Below, one piece after another: positions 26,997 to 35,463 of a stretch of DNA of 64,000 nucleotides. Source of the DNA: Deltaproteobacteria bacterium HGW-Deltaproteobacteria-2 (GTDB lineage Bacteria; Desulfobacterota; Syntrophia; Syntrophales; Smithellaceae). A program made the position numbers and the translations under genes. Each line of letters begins with the position of its first letter. Position 1 is the first letter of the stretch. Below the pieces are notes generated by a model. That model saw only the letters and a program-made list of their open reading frames with translations, did not search any database and had not been told where the DNA came from. The DNA is taken from assembly GCA_002840505.1 (NCBI GenBank), contig PHBC01000001.1, positions 375,901-439,900 of the forward strand, written 5' to 3'.

Positions 26997-27033
26997 TTGA
27001 CACGGCATGGCTATTTGGCTATATTGCCAAATA
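26997..27033 (+). promoter_or_regulatory. ars operon promoter with dyad operator on the -10
   Basis: TTGACA (26997-27002), a 17-bp spacer, then TATATT (27020-27025) make a near-consensus promoter. The -10 is exactly the centre of a perfect dyad: TATTTGGC (27012-27019), six bases, GCCAAATA (27026-27033). A bound ArsR dimer would cover the -10. The arsR ATG is 21 bp downstream. Confidence 0.8.
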
Positions 27034-27054
27034 CATATACGAGGGGGATCGAAA

Positions 27055-27384
27055 ATGAAAAGTAATATAAAAACCCGGCATGAAGCGCGGGCGAAAATTA
27101 TTAAGGCAATGGCGCACCCAAGCCGCCTGTTCATTATCGAGGAATTAAACAAGCGTAAATGTTGCGTCCATGAACTGACAGAAATGATCGAGGTCGACAC
27201 ATCCACAGTCTCCAAGCATTTGAGTGTTTTGAAAAATGCCGGGCTGGTTACCGATGAAAAACGGGGGAATTCCATCTTCTACAGTCTGCGTTGCCCCTGC
27301 ATCATGGATTTTGTCAGTTGTGTAGAAGATGTACTTTCTTCCAACGCCAAAGAACACGTAAATATTCTGAAGTGCTGTAAATAG
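27055..27384 (+). CDS. arsR: ArsR/SmtB-family repressor
   Basis: 109 residues. The winged helix HPSRLFIIEELNKRKCCVHELTEMIEVDTSTVSKHLSVLKNAGLV is standard ArsR. Cys36-Cys37 in the HTH region, Cys80/Cys82, Cys89 and Cys107/Cys108 give several candidate arsenite ligands, of which a Cys pair near the DNA-binding helix is the classical As(III) sensor type. The ATG at 27055 has GAGGGGG 6 nt upstream. It heads the operon and is expected to repress it through the dyad at 27012-27033. Confidence 0.9.
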   Translation: MKSNIKTRHEARAKIIKAMAHPSRLFIIEELNKRKCCVHELTEMIEVDTSTVSKHLSVLKNAGLVTDEKRGNSIFYSLRCPCIMDFVSCVEDVLSSNAKEHVNILKCCK

Positions 27385-27399
27385 CGAAAGGATTAAATT

Positions 27400-27636
27400 A
27401 TGAAAATAGCAATACTGGGTATGGGTTGCGCGACCTGCAACAAACTGGAAGATACGGTTCGTCTTGCTGTCAAAGAAACGGGTATTGACGCGCAGATAGA
27501 TCATGTCAAAGACATTAAGCAAATTATGGCCTACGGTGTAATGACAACTCCCGCTTTGGTGATTGACGGAAAAGTTGTAACGGCAGGTAAACTTCCAACT
27601 CTGGCGGATATTAAAAAGATGATCGGCGGTAAATAA
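27400..27636 (+). CDS. Small thioredoxin-fold CxxC protein
   Basis: 78 residues, glutaredoxin/thioredoxin-like protein of the MTH895 type. The active site is Cys10-Ala-Thr-Cys13 (GMGCATC), and the cis-Pro loop MTTPALVIDGKVV follows. It is a cytosolic dithiol redox carrier; in an ars cluster it may serve arsenate reduction or thiol transfer to the permease. It sits 15 bp after arsR with AAAGGA upstream. Confidence 0.87.
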   Translation: MKIAILGMGCATCNKLEDTVRLAVKETGIDAQIDHVKDIKQIMAYGVMTTPALVIDGKVVTAGKLPTLADIKKMIGGK

Positions 27637-27637
27637 A

Positions 27638-28687
27638 ATGGCTGAGTGCTGTAACACGGATAATGGCAACAAGAAAAAAATAAATTATTATATTCCGTTT
27701 GTGCTGATTCCTTTAGCGGTTGTGATTTATATTTTTCTGGAAAGAGGCGTTGATTATTTCGTCTATGAAATACTCAATCTGGACAAATCATCTCACTTGA
27801 CCGAAGCAATCCGATTTTTTCTCTACGACACGCCCAAGGTTTTTATCCTGCTTACTGTCATTGTTTTTGTTGTGGGTATTATCCGCTCATACTTCTCGCC
27901 GGAAAAAACCAGAAAAGCGCTGGAAGGGAAACCCTTGTTCGCCGGTAATGTCATGGCCGCGGGGCTCGGCGTTTTAACGCCTTTTTGTACCTGTTCGGCC
28001 ATACCGCTTTTTATCGGCTTTGTGGAAAGCGGTATTCCGCTGGGCGTTACCTTTTCTTTTCTTGTGGCCGCACCGATGATTAATGAAGTCGCGCTGGTTC
28101 TGCTCTTCGGCCTCTTCGGCTGGAAAACTGCTCTGCTCTATGCTACCACCGGATTGCTTATCGCTATCGTTTCCGGCTGGGTGATCGGCAAACTAAAAGT
28201 AGAGCGCTTTGTCGAAGAATGGGTTTATGAAATCAAAGCCGGTGATTTACAGATGGAAGAACAAAAGATTTCTTTCATCGATAGAATTCAGGCTGGCTAT
28301 ACCGCTGTTGTCGATATAGTTTCCAAGGTCTGGATTTACATTGTGGCGGGCATTGCCGTCGGCGCGGCCGTTCACGGCTATGTGCCGGAAAACTTTATGG
28401 CCTCGATTATGGGCAAGGACGCGTGGTGGTCGGTTCCTTTAGCAGTGCTAATCGGCGTTCCGCTTTATTCCAACGCGGCAGGCATCATCCCGATTCTGCA
28501 GGCACTGCTCGAAAAGGGCGCGTCCCTCGGCACTGCGCTGGCGTTTATGATGTCGGTAATCGGACTATCGCTTCCGGAAATGATCATTTTAAGAAAAATT
28601 ATCAAATTGCCGCTGATTGTAATATTTATAAGTGTCGTTGCCACAGGCATTATGATTGTAGGCTTCCTGTTTAATATAATCTATTAA
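27638..28687 (+). CDS. arsP: ArsP-type permease (DUF318)
   Basis: 349 residues, about eight to ten hydrophobic segments. The family motif TPFCTCSAIPLFIGF (Cys117, Cys119) is intact, and the second conserved block GVPLYSNAAGIIPILQALLEKG matches the permease family. Studied members export organoarsenicals or trivalent arsenicals. The N-terminal AECC adds a Cys pair. The start lies 1 nt after the stop of the CxxC gene, so the two are coupled. Substrate (arsenite, methylarsenite, other) is not decided by sequence. Confidence 0.85.
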   Translation: MAECCNTDNGNKKKINYYIPFVLIPLAVVIYIFLERGVDYFVYEILNLDKSSHLTEAIRFFLYDTPKVFILLTVIVFVVGIIRSYFSPEKTRKALEGKPLFAGNVMAAGLGVLTPFCTCSAIPLFIGFVESGIPLGVTFSFLVAAPMINEVALVLLFGLFGWKTALLYATTGLLIAIVSGWVIGKLKVERFVEEWVYEIKAGDLQMEEQKISFIDRIQAGYTAVVDIVSKVWIYIVAGIAVGAAVHGYVPENFMASIMGKDAWWSVPLAVLIGVPLYSNAAGIIPILQALLEKGASLGTALAFMMSVIGLSLPEMIILRKIIKLPLIVIFISVVATGIMIVGFLFNIIY

Positions 28688-28719
28688 AATTGACTTCAAC
28701 ATTAAGGAGATTATGACAC

Positions 28720-29157
28720 ATGAAATTGCGTTCAAAATTATCTATTGTAACTGCGATACTACTGACTGTTTTTACCTTCTTCATGCTTTCAATGGATTAC
28801 CGTGATGCATCCGCTCAAGTTACTTCCGATAAACCGGCGGCAACAAAAGCACCTGACAAAGCGAAATCCGATGGCATATTGGTCACATTTGTTGAAATCG
28901 GTGCGGCCAGGTGCATTCCCTGCAAGGCCATGCAGCCGATCATGAAAGCTGTGGCAGAAGAATATAAGGGGCAGGTCATGGTTGTCTTTCACGATGTCTG
29001 GACGCCACAAGGTAAAGTCGATGGGATGAAATACAATATCCGGGTAATCCCGACACAGGTATTTCTGGATAAAAACGGCAAGGAATATTACCGCCATGAA
29101 GGTTACTTTCCAAAAGATGAGCTTGTCAAAGTAATCAAGATGCAAGGTGTCAAATAA
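28720..29157 (+). CDS. Exported thioredoxin-fold protein
   Basis: 145 residues. A signal anchor (residues 7-25) ends before a thioredoxin domain with active site Cys65-Ile-Pro-Cys68 (GAARCIPCKAMQPIM) and cis-Pro RVIPTQVFLDKNG. It should act outside the membrane as a thiol-disulfide exchanger. Its stop overlaps the start of the CcdA-like gene (4-nt overlap), which supplies electrons across the membrane; the two are a natural pair. Confidence 0.87.
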   Translation: MKLRSKLSIVTAILLTVFTFFMLSMDYRDASAQVTSDKPAATKAPDKAKSDGILVTFVEIGAARCIPCKAMQPIMKAVAEEYKGQVMVVFHDVWTPQGKVDGMKYNIRVIPTQVFLDKNGKEYYRHEGYFPKDELVKVIKMQGVK

Positions 29158-29867
29158 TGATCGTTGAGTTGTTTACCTGGCTTACGAATGCCCTGACCCA
29201 ATCGCCGGATATTGCCATTGGCGCCGCGTTTATCTGGGGGGTGCTTTCAGTCATTCTGTCGCCTTGTCATATCGCGTGTATTCCCCTGATAGTTGGTTTC
29301 ATTGACGGGCAGGGAAACATCTCCACAGGGCGGGCATTCGGCCTTTCGCTGCTTTTCGGATTAGGTATTCTGATTACCATTGGCATTATTGGACTCATCA
29401 CGGGACTTGCGGGAAGAATGATCGGCGATATAGGCGGCTATGGCAGCTACTTTGTGGCTGTTGTTTTCTTTGCTGTCGGTCTTAATTTGCTGGGAATATT
29501 GCCGCTTCCTTTTATGGAAGGCGGAGCCGCGAATCCTAATTATAAAAGAAAAGGGTTCCTCGCAGCTTTCATTTTGGGACTTTTGTTCGGCATTGCTTTA
29601 GGACCCTGCACCTTTGCATATATGGCCACAATGTTGGGAGTTGTTTTCAGCATAGCTTCCACTAAAATCGTTTTTGCGCTTTCCCTGCTTCTGGCTTATG
29701 GTATCGGACACTGCACGGTTCTTGTTTTAGCGGGCACATTCACAGAAGTCGTTGAGCACTATCTCCATTGGAGCGAAAAATCAAAAGGCGCGGTTATTCT
29801 CAAGAAGGCTTGCGGCATTCTTGTGATTATAGGCGGCGTCTATTTAATACTTTTAAACATATTATAA
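29157..29867 (+). CDS. CcdA/DsbD-like transmembrane electron carrier
   Basis: 236 residues with six hydrophobic segments. [15 protein letters not shown] (Cys37, Cys41) and [15 protein letters not shown] (Cys151) are the conserved membrane cysteines of the CcdA/DsbD beta domain, which passes electrons from cytosolic thioredoxin to exported thioredoxin-fold proteins. It overlaps the preceding gene by 4 nt. The partner is probably the exported CIPC protein encoded just before it. Confidence 0.85.
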   Translation: MIVELFTWLTNALTQSPDIAIGAAFIWGVLSVILSPCHIACIPLIVGFIDGQGNISTGRAFGLSLLFGLGILITIGIIGLITGLAGRMIGDIGGYGSYFVAVVFFAVGLNLLGILPLPFMEGGAANPNYKRKGFLAAFILGLLFGIALGPCTFAYMATMLGVVFSIASTKIVFALSLLLAYGIGHCTVLVLAGTFTEVVEHYLHWSEKSKGAVILKKACGILVIIGGVYLILLNIL

Positions 29868-29883
29868 TCGGGAGGATATAATT

Positions 29884-30930
29884 ATGTCGGAACACGTTGC
29901 CAGTCGATTATCTTTTTTGGATCGCTTCCTCACTTTGTGGATTTTCGCCGCCATGCTTTTAGGAGTAGGCCTTGGCTATTTTATTCCCGGAGTGGAAAGT
30001 TTTATTAATAAATTTCAGGTGGGCACAACGAATATTCCCATCGCCGCCGGACTTATTCTGATGATGTATCCTCCTTTTGCCAAAGTGAAATACGAAGACT
30101 TACCGGAAGTTTTCCATAACGGAAAAGTTCTTGGATTATCACTTGTGCAAAACTGGTTTATCGGACCGGTCTTAATGTTTATCCTGGCGATTGTGTTTCT
30201 GCCGGACAAGCCTGAATACATGGTGGGTTTAATCATGATTGGGCTCGCACGCTGTATCGCGATGGTTATTGTCTGGAATGAACTGGCCAAAGGTAACACG
30301 GAGTACGCAGCCGGTCTCGTTGCTTTCAATAGTATTTTTCAGGTTCTTTTTTACAGCGCTTTTGCCTGGTTTTTTATTACCGTCCTGCCGCCCTATTTCG
30401 GATTTTCCGGCAGTATTGTAGAGGTAAGTATCGGACAGATTGCCAAAAGCGTTTTCATCTACCTGGGCATTCCCTGCATTGCCGGTGCTCTGACCAGACT
30501 AATCGGTGTGAAGCTCGTGGGGAAAGAAAAATATCATGCGCGATTTGTTCCGCTGATCTCTCCGCTGACACTTATTGCTTTGCTTTTCACCATTGTGGTG
30601 ATGTTCAGTCTGAAAGGCAACCTGATTATTACACTCCCACTGGACGTTGTAAGAATTGCTATTCCACTGCTTATTTATTTTGTGGTTATGTTTTTAGTAT
30701 CGTTCTATCTGGGAAAAAAAATGGGAGCAGACTATTCCAAAACAACTACGCTGGCCTTTACGGCGGCAAGCAACAATTTTGAATTAGCGATTGCCGTGGC
30801 CATTGCCGTCTTCGGTATAAATTCCGGAGCGGCTTTCGCGGCTGTCATCGGCCCACTGGTGGAGGTTCCGGTGATGATCGCTTTAGTAAATGTTGCCTTG
30901 ACGTTTCAGCAGAAATATTTCCGGCAATAG
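29884..30930 (+). CDS. acr3: Arsenite efflux transporter Acr3
   Basis: 348 residues, ten predicted membrane segments. The conserved Acr3 sequence [20 protein letters not shown] (Cys124) and [22 protein letters not shown] (the membrane-embedded AASNNFELA motif) identify the BASS-superfamily arsenite/H+ antiporter. GGGAGG is 9 nt upstream. It is the export step of the operon. Confidence 0.93.
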   Translation: MSEHVASRLSFLDRFLTLWIFAAMLLGVGLGYFIPGVESFINKFQVGTTNIPIAAGLILMMYPPFAKVKYEDLPEVFHNGKVLGLSLVQNWFIGPVLMFILAIVFLPDKPEYMVGLIMIGLARCIAMVIVWNELAKGNTEYAAGLVAFNSIFQVLFYSAFAWFFITVLPPYFGFSGSIVEVSIGQIAKSVFIYLGIPCIAGALTRLIGVKLVGKEKYHARFVPLISPLTLIALLFTIVVMFSLKGNLIITLPLDVVRIAIPLLIYFVVMFLVSFYLGKKMGADYSKTTTLAFTAASNNFELAIAVAIAVFGINSGAAFAAVIGPLVEVPVMIALVNVALTFQQKYFRQ

Positions 30931-30956
30931 ACACATTTTGAAGGAGACCCGATATT

Positions 30957-31997
30957 GTGAAGATAACGGAAGGCGTTAAAAAATATCGCAACATTATCAC
31001 AATCGTTTTGGCGCTGATCGGCATCGGGATCATGGCGTATTACGACTACTGCGATACGACTTGCAGTTATTTGAAAGGTGATATTTTTGGAATTGACCTC
31101 AAATTTGTCGGCATCGCTTATATGGCAGTGATTATCGCTTTTACCGCCTTCAAGCAAATGAATTATGTCAGGGCGCTGCTGGCGGCTGGTCTGGGTGTGG
31201 AAGTTCATCTTTATGCTTTTCAGGTGCAAAATGACGTGTATTGTCCTTTTTGTCTGGCTTTTTCAATCATGTTGATTTTATCGTTCATCATTAACTATGA
31301 GATTCCCTCCGCCTGGCGCGGAAACCACAGCAGGATGTGGCTATATTTTCTTGGAGAGGTTGATTTTCCTATGTTTAAAATAAATAAACTGCCGTTGTTG
31401 ATCTTCAGTTTGTTAGGATATTTAACTGTTTTATTGACTTTTTCCGGTTCCGTCACACCCGTCTATGGACAAACAACTGGCGGAGTGGTCCCTACTCTGG
31501 GCAAAGGGGAATATGAAATTGTAATATTTGCCGACTATTTCTGTCCGCCCTGCCGGCGCATTGATACAAAGGCAGAACCACTATTGAAGGAATTGCTGAA
31601 TTCCGGCAAGGTAAAAATAGAATTTGTTGATGTTCCCTTTCATAGCGCCACGCCTATTTACGCCAAATATTACCTCTATGCGGTAAATGCCAATGCTGAC
31701 GCGAGCAACGTTATGAATGTCCGAAAAATACTTTTTGACGCGGCACAGGACAGACACATCCAGACAGAAGAAGCTCTGATCGCTTATCTGAAAGAACAAA
31801 ATATTTCATGGAAAACAATGGATGAAAAATCCACTTTTCCGATCTTGAGCACCATAATTAAAAAAAATAAAATTGATCGGACTCCCTCCTGTGTCATTCG
31901 ATATTCTGTAAAGGATGTCAAAAAATTCATCGGTGATGATGAAATTTGGAATGGACTGGTTAAATTGAAAGAGCATATATCAGTCGGGAAAAAGTAA
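30957..31997 (+). CDS. VKOR-DsbA-like fusion protein
   Basis: 346 residues. N-terminal half: a four-helix VKOR-type membrane domain with Cys32/Cys36 in the first loop and CPFC (96-99), the two Cys pairs that carry electrons to quinone. After a further hydrophobic segment (about 147-163) comes a DsbA/thioredoxin-like domain with CPPC at 196-199 (FADYFCPPCRRID) and a cis-Pro region near TPSC. Such fusions oxidise protein thiols to disulfides. Start is GTG with AAGGAG upstream. Its place directly after acr3 is unusual for ars operons; a redox function for exported Cys-rich or arsenic-binding partners is possible. Confidence 0.83.
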   Translation: MKITEGVKKYRNIITIVLALIGIGIMAYYDYCDTTCSYLKGDIFGIDLKFVGIAYMAVIIAFTAFKQMNYVRALLAAGLGVEVHLYAFQVQNDVYCPFCLAFSIMLILSFIINYEIPSAWRGNHSRMWLYFLGEVDFPMFKINKLPLLIFSLLGYLTVLLTFSGSVTPVYGQTTGGVVPTLGKGEYEIVIFADYFCPPCRRIDTKAEPLLKELLNSGKVKIEFVDVPFHSATPIYAKYYLYAVNANADASNVMNVRKILFDAAQDRHIQTEEALIAYLKEQNISWKTMDEKSTFPILSTIIKKNKIDRTPSCVIRYSVKDVKKFIGDDEIWNGLVKLKEHISVGKK

Positions 31998-32046
31998 TCT
32001 CTGGAACTGCACCGGTTGTGTAGATCGAAAAAATATTAATTGAGAA

Positions 32047-33231
32047 ATGAACGTCAAACGAAAAGCAAACAACAAGGGCCAGCCGTTAAAAGATCCTCTC
32101 AGAAGGTTTTCTCTTTTTTCAACAAAGCCTCCTCTTTCGAAGCTCTACATTGAACCCACCACTCAGTGTAATCTTCAGTGCCGTACCTGTATCCGAAACT
32201 CATGGGATGAGCCTATCGGCTCCATGGATATGACCATCTACCGAAAGCTGCTCTCTGATCTTAAGGATTTTAAAACGCTGAATACCATAGCCTTCTGGGG
32301 CTACGGTGAACCGCTTGCACATCCGGAAATTGTTAATATGGTCGCTGAGTCTCATGAAATTGGTCTGAAAACAGAGGTCATCACCAACGGCCATCTTATT
32401 GATAAGGATACGGCAAAGGGCTTTATTCAGGCTGGTCTGGATACACTTGTTGTCTCTGTTGACGGAACCAACCAGGCATCATACGAAGATGTTCGCATTG
32501 GTGGAGACCTATCCAGAGTGGAAGAAAATATCAGAGGACTGAACTTGCTGCGCGCAAAGATGTCCGGGAAGAAGCTCGATCTCGGCCTGGAGTTTGTCAT
32601 TATGAAGAGCAATATTCACCAACTTCCTGATCTTGCGCATAAGGCACACTCCATGAAAGCAGACTTTATCATGTTGACTAATCTTCTTCCGTGCACGGAA
32701 GATATGAAGGATGAAATCCTCTATTGGATCAGTGCCACAATAAATGAAAACGAGGAGCGTCCCAAATGGTCTCAGGAACTAATGCTGCCCCGAATGGATT
32801 TTCGTACCGAATACCTAACCCCGCTTATGGAATTTTTGAAAAGGCTGGATAGGCCTATGCCGGAGATTAGAGATATTCCTCAAGAATATTGTTGCCCTTT
32901 TGTTCAGAGGGGTTCCGCGGCAATTACCTGGTCAGGGGATGTAAGTCCATGCATCGCGCTTATGCATTCTTACCGTTGTTACATTCTGGGCAGAGAAAAA
33001 TTCATTAAGAGATATTCTGTTGGAAATATCGCCCAGGAAAAGATTGGTGATATCTGGAATAAAAATAACTATCAGAACTTTCGAGATCGGGTGCTTACTT
33101 TTGATTTTTCACCTTGCGTCCAATGCAGCGGTTGTAGCTATTCCGAGACGAACGAAGAAGATTGTTTCGGAAATGCTCACCCCGTGTGCGGTGATTGTCT
33201 CTGGGCAAGAAGTGTTCTGTTGTGCCCATAA
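32047..33231 (+). CDS. Radical SAM/SPASM protein, tungsto-oxidoreductase maturase-like
   Basis: 394 residues. The radical SAM cluster is Cys41-x3-Cys45-x2-Cys48 (CNLQCRTC), then GYGEPLAHPEI. The C-terminal SPASM region is Cys-rich (CCPF, SPC, CVQCSGC) and ends NEEDCFGNAHPVCGDCLWARSVLLCP, close to the tail of radical SAM proteins that accompany tungsten aldehyde ferredoxin oxidoreductases. The precise subfamily is from memory and not certain. No such oxidoreductase is encoded in the window. It starts 49 bp after the VKOR-DsbA stop on the same strand and ends at a strong hairpin, so it may be the last gene of the ars transcript. Confidence 0.72.
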   Translation: MNVKRKANNKGQPLKDPLRRFSLFSTKPPLSKLYIEPTTQCNLQCRTCIRNSWDEPIGSMDMTIYRKLLSDLKDFKTLNTIAFWGYGEPLAHPEIVNMVAESHEIGLKTEVITNGHLIDKDTAKGFIQAGLDTLVVSVDGTNQASYEDVRIGGDLSRVEENIRGLNLLRAKMSGKKLDLGLEFVIMKSNIHQLPDLAHKAHSMKADFIMLTNLLPCTEDMKDEILYWISATINENEERPKWSQELMLPRMDFRTEYLTPLMEFLKRLDRPMPEIRDIPQEYCCPFVQRGSAAITWSGDVSPCIALMHSYRCYILGREKFIKRYSVGNIAQEKIGDIWNKNNYQNFRDRVLTFDFSPCVQCSGCSYSETNEEDCFGNAHPVCGDCLWARSVLLCP

Positions 33232-33247
33232 ATTTTACATCAAGCCA

Positions 33248-33287
33248 GATATAATTAAGCCACGCTTTTGCGCGGCTTAATTATATC
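33248..33287 (+). terminator. Hairpin terminator, bidirectional
   Basis: A perfect 14-bp stem GATATAATTAAGCC / GGCTTAATTATATC flanks a 12-nt loop. It is A/T-rich on both outer arms, so it can act in both directions between the radical SAM gene and the reverse-strand gene. Confidence 0.6.
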
Positions 33288-33341
33288 AGCGGTGCAAATA
33301 CTCGAAGACTAATCCTGTTATTTTCTAACTTATTAAACTTT

Positions 33342-33710
33342 TCAGACAGCAGCAAGGCGTCTTGATTTTTTCTTCAGTTGGCTTATCTGGTGCCTCAATC
33401 GGGATGATTTCTCGTTTTCTTTAGATTCCAGTGCCTGCCATCTCAGAGTTTTCAACTCACGAATTTTCGCCTTCAGCTCAGATTTGGTCATCTTGATTTT
33501 GCCTATATGTTTCTTTTTCCTGGCTGGTGCTTCGTCCTTGATACCCCGCGCTTCTTTGATGAAAGCAACGAGTTCCTCCTTCTTCATATCGTGGATTGCT
33601 CTTTCATGAGGGATATCCTCGGCAATCTCCCGTAATTCTTTAATGGTCAACTTCTCCAGGTGTTTTTCATCATGTTCTTTATGTTCTTTCTTATGGGTTT
33701 CTTCGGACAT
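33342..33710 (-). CDS. Rho_N/SAP-like charged protein
   Basis: 122 residues. A His/Lys/Glu-rich start (SEETHKKEHKEHDEKHLEK) precedes a small helical domain, LTIKELREIAEDIPHERAIHDMKKEELVAFIKEARG (residues 21-56), like the Rho N-terminal/SAP fold that binds nucleic acid. A Lys/Arg-rich coiled coil (LKTLRWQALESKENEKSSRLRHQISQLKKKSRRLAAV) follows. AGGAGG is upstream of the ATG on the minus strand. The function is unknown; nucleic-acid binding is inferred from domain and charge. Confidence 0.7.
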   Translation of the reverse strand: MSEETHKKEHKEHDEKHLEKLTIKELREIAEDIPHERAIHDMKKEELVAFIKEARGIKDEAPARKKKHIGKIKMTKSELKAKIRELKTLRWQALESKENEKSSRLRHQISQLKKKSRRLAAV

Positions 33711-33993
33711 CGCGCATAAACCTCCTTATTTTTTTAATATTTTGGGAAATCAACATGCAATGCATAAAATAAATTAGAGAATTTTTATACCACAACCGTT
33801 GATCTGATTCAACCCCAGCGGAATTACATAAAAAGGATGTGACAAATTCATTAGAGAAAAAGCCGTTAAGGATCAGCCTGATTGATTTGGCTTCAAAATC
33901 TCAGAAGAAATATTTTCAGATACATGCTTGATAATAGGATAGATTATAGTTATATTGCTGATAAATCTATTATTTCGGGGAGCTTAAAAGAAG

Positions 33994-34581
33994 ATGAAAT
34001 CATTCGGACTGTGCTTTATTCCTCTTTTTGTAGCTGTCGATGCCATTGGCGTATTACCTTTATTTATGAATCTCACAGAAGACATCGAGCAGAGCAAAAT
34101 CAAAAAAATTATTATTCAGTCAATGATTACGGCATTAATTGTCGCTCTTGCTTTTATCGCCGTGGGCACGGCAACGTTAAAGTTGCTGGGCATCAGCGTT
34201 GCCGACTTCATGATCGCAGGGGGAACACTTCTTTTTGTAATTTCCATCCGGGATCTCCTTTCCACCGAGAAAAAAAATTATGCGATTGACCTGGAAAGCA
34301 TGGGCGCAGTACCCATCGGCGTACCGCTAATCACAGGGCCAGCCGTGTTGACTACATCCATGCTTTTGATTAACGAGCATAGTTTGTTTATTACGTCTTT
34401 GGCTATTATTACCAATATTTTGATTGCCGGCGCCGTATTTTTCATGGCCCCACTTATCAACCGGATTATTGGAAAAACAGGTTCCAAGACGATATCTAAA
34501 ATTACCAGCCTGCTTCTGGCTGCGATCGGTGTAATGATCATCCGCCGAGGTATTGCCATATTTATTGCTCATGGTATCTGA
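33994..34581 (+). CDS. MarC-family integral membrane protein
   Basis: 195 residues and six hydrophobic segments. FIPLFVAVDAIGVLPLFMNLT, GGTLLFVISIRDLL, GVPLITGPAVLTTSMLLI and a final LLAAIGVMIIRRGI are the MarC/UPF0056 pattern. The family is named after the multiple-antibiotic-resistance locus, but its function is unknown. Start ATG 33994 follows GGGAGC. Confidence 0.87.
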   Translation: MKSFGLCFIPLFVAVDAIGVLPLFMNLTEDIEQSKIKKIIIQSMITALIVALAFIAVGTATLKLLGISVADFMIAGGTLLFVISIRDLLSTEKKNYAIDLESMGAVPIGVPLITGPAVLTTSMLLINEHSLFITSLAIITNILIAGAVFFMAPLINRIIGKTGSKTISKITSLLLAAIGVMIIRRGIAIFIAHGI

Positions 34582-34708
34582 TTCTACGTGTCATTCGACA
34601 CTATTTAGCACTTTGGCAATCAATATTGCAGTAACCTATATATTTCGATACCTTATTCGACCTGTATATTCCTTTAAATTTCTTGATAAATATTTTTTGA
34701 GCCAATAC

Positions 34709-34737
34709 TTGACATTATGACTTTAACAATATATAAG
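34709..34737 (+). promoter_or_regulatory. tRNA-Glu promoter
   Basis: TTGACA (34709-34714), 17 bp, TATAAG (34732-34737), 27 bp before the tRNA. Confidence 0.7.
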
Positions 34738-34764
34738 GCGCAACCTGTATAAAAAGGCCAGGAT

Positions 34765-34840
34765 GTCCCCATCGTCTAGAGGCCTAGGACACGGGCCTTT
34801 CACGCCTGTAACCGGAGTTCGAATCTCCGTGGGGACGCCA
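34765..34840 (+). tRNA. tRNA-Glu(TTC)
   Basis: 76 nt with encoded CCA. Acceptor GTCCCCA pairs with TGGGGAC; the T-arm contains GTTCGAATC; anticodon loop CTTTCAC gives anticodon TTC at 34799-34801. It closely matches E. coli tRNA-Glu in D-arm and anticodon arm. Confidence 0.97.
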
Positions 34841-34851
34841 AATATACATTT

Positions 34852-34885
34852 AAAAAGGGCAACTTGGGAAAAGTTGCCCTTTTTG
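34852..34885 (+). terminator. Terminator after tRNA-Glu
   Basis: AAAAAGGGCAACTT and AAGTTGCCCTTTTT form a 14-bp stem around a 5-nt loop, ending in a T-tract. Its symmetry also allows it to end transcription from the opposite-strand gene at 34917-35345. Confidence 0.85.
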
Positions 34886-34916
34886 TTTATCTAAAATCTA
34901 AATTTAAATTTGAATC

Positions 34917-35345
34917 TTATTCTTCTTTTTTCTTACTTGACTTCTTTTTTGTTGCTTCTTCATCTGCGTCAGCTGACTGTTTTTTAGGTTTTTTCGGTGC
35001 TTCTCCATCCGAAGCAGCCGGTTGCTTCTTTGGTTCTTTATCAGCCTTCTTTTGTTTCGGCTGGGCCTGTTTTGGTTCCGCTTTTTCCTCTTTTTTCGCC
35101 GCTAGTTCAGCCTGTTTTTGCACTTTAGCTTGCGCTAACACTTCGGTAAGTTTAACAAATTTCTCAAACGCCGCAATCCTTACATTAGTCTCTTTTATTT
35201 TTGATTTCAGGCTTTTAACAAGAGGATCTTTTTGAACTTTATCTTCACCAATCCCTTTTTGAGCCAGTTGCTGCAAACGCAAATCAAGTTTTTTTTGAAA
35301 TATCTTGAGCTGTTCAATTCTCACATCCTTGCTTTTTGATGCCAT
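34917..35345 (-). CDS. Lysine/glutamate-rich coiled-coil protein
   Basis: 142 residues; no family recognised. The first 80 residues are helical coiled coil (VRIEQLKIFQKKLDLRLQQLAQKGIG... FEKFVKLTEVLAQAKVQKQAELAAKKEEK). The last 60 are a low-complexity KKEEKAEPKQAQPKQKKADKE-type tail rich in Lys, Glu, Pro and Ala, as in disordered nucleic-acid-binding tails. GGAGAGG precedes the ATG. It may be a nucleoid- or ribosome-associated protein, but that is a guess. Confidence 0.6.
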   Translation of the reverse strand: MASKSKDVRIEQLKIFQKKLDLRLQQLAQKGIGEDKVQKDPLVKSLKSKIKETNVRIAAFEKFVKLTEVLAQAKVQKQAELAAKKEEKAEPKQAQPKQKKADKEPKKQPAASDGEAPKKPKKQSADADEEATKKKSSKKKEE

Positions 35346-35463
35346 TTTTCCCTCTCCTTGTGTTTATTAAATAGTTTATATCTGATAGCAATATTTTCGC
35401 CTGAAAGCTATAAATTTATTACCATTTATAAGATTAATTTTCTATTAAAATCACCGCCATTTT

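Noticed and set aside
33882-34289. 135-residue frame overlapping marC
   Set aside because: Cys/His-rich nonsense-like composition in a different frame; MarC is the real gene.
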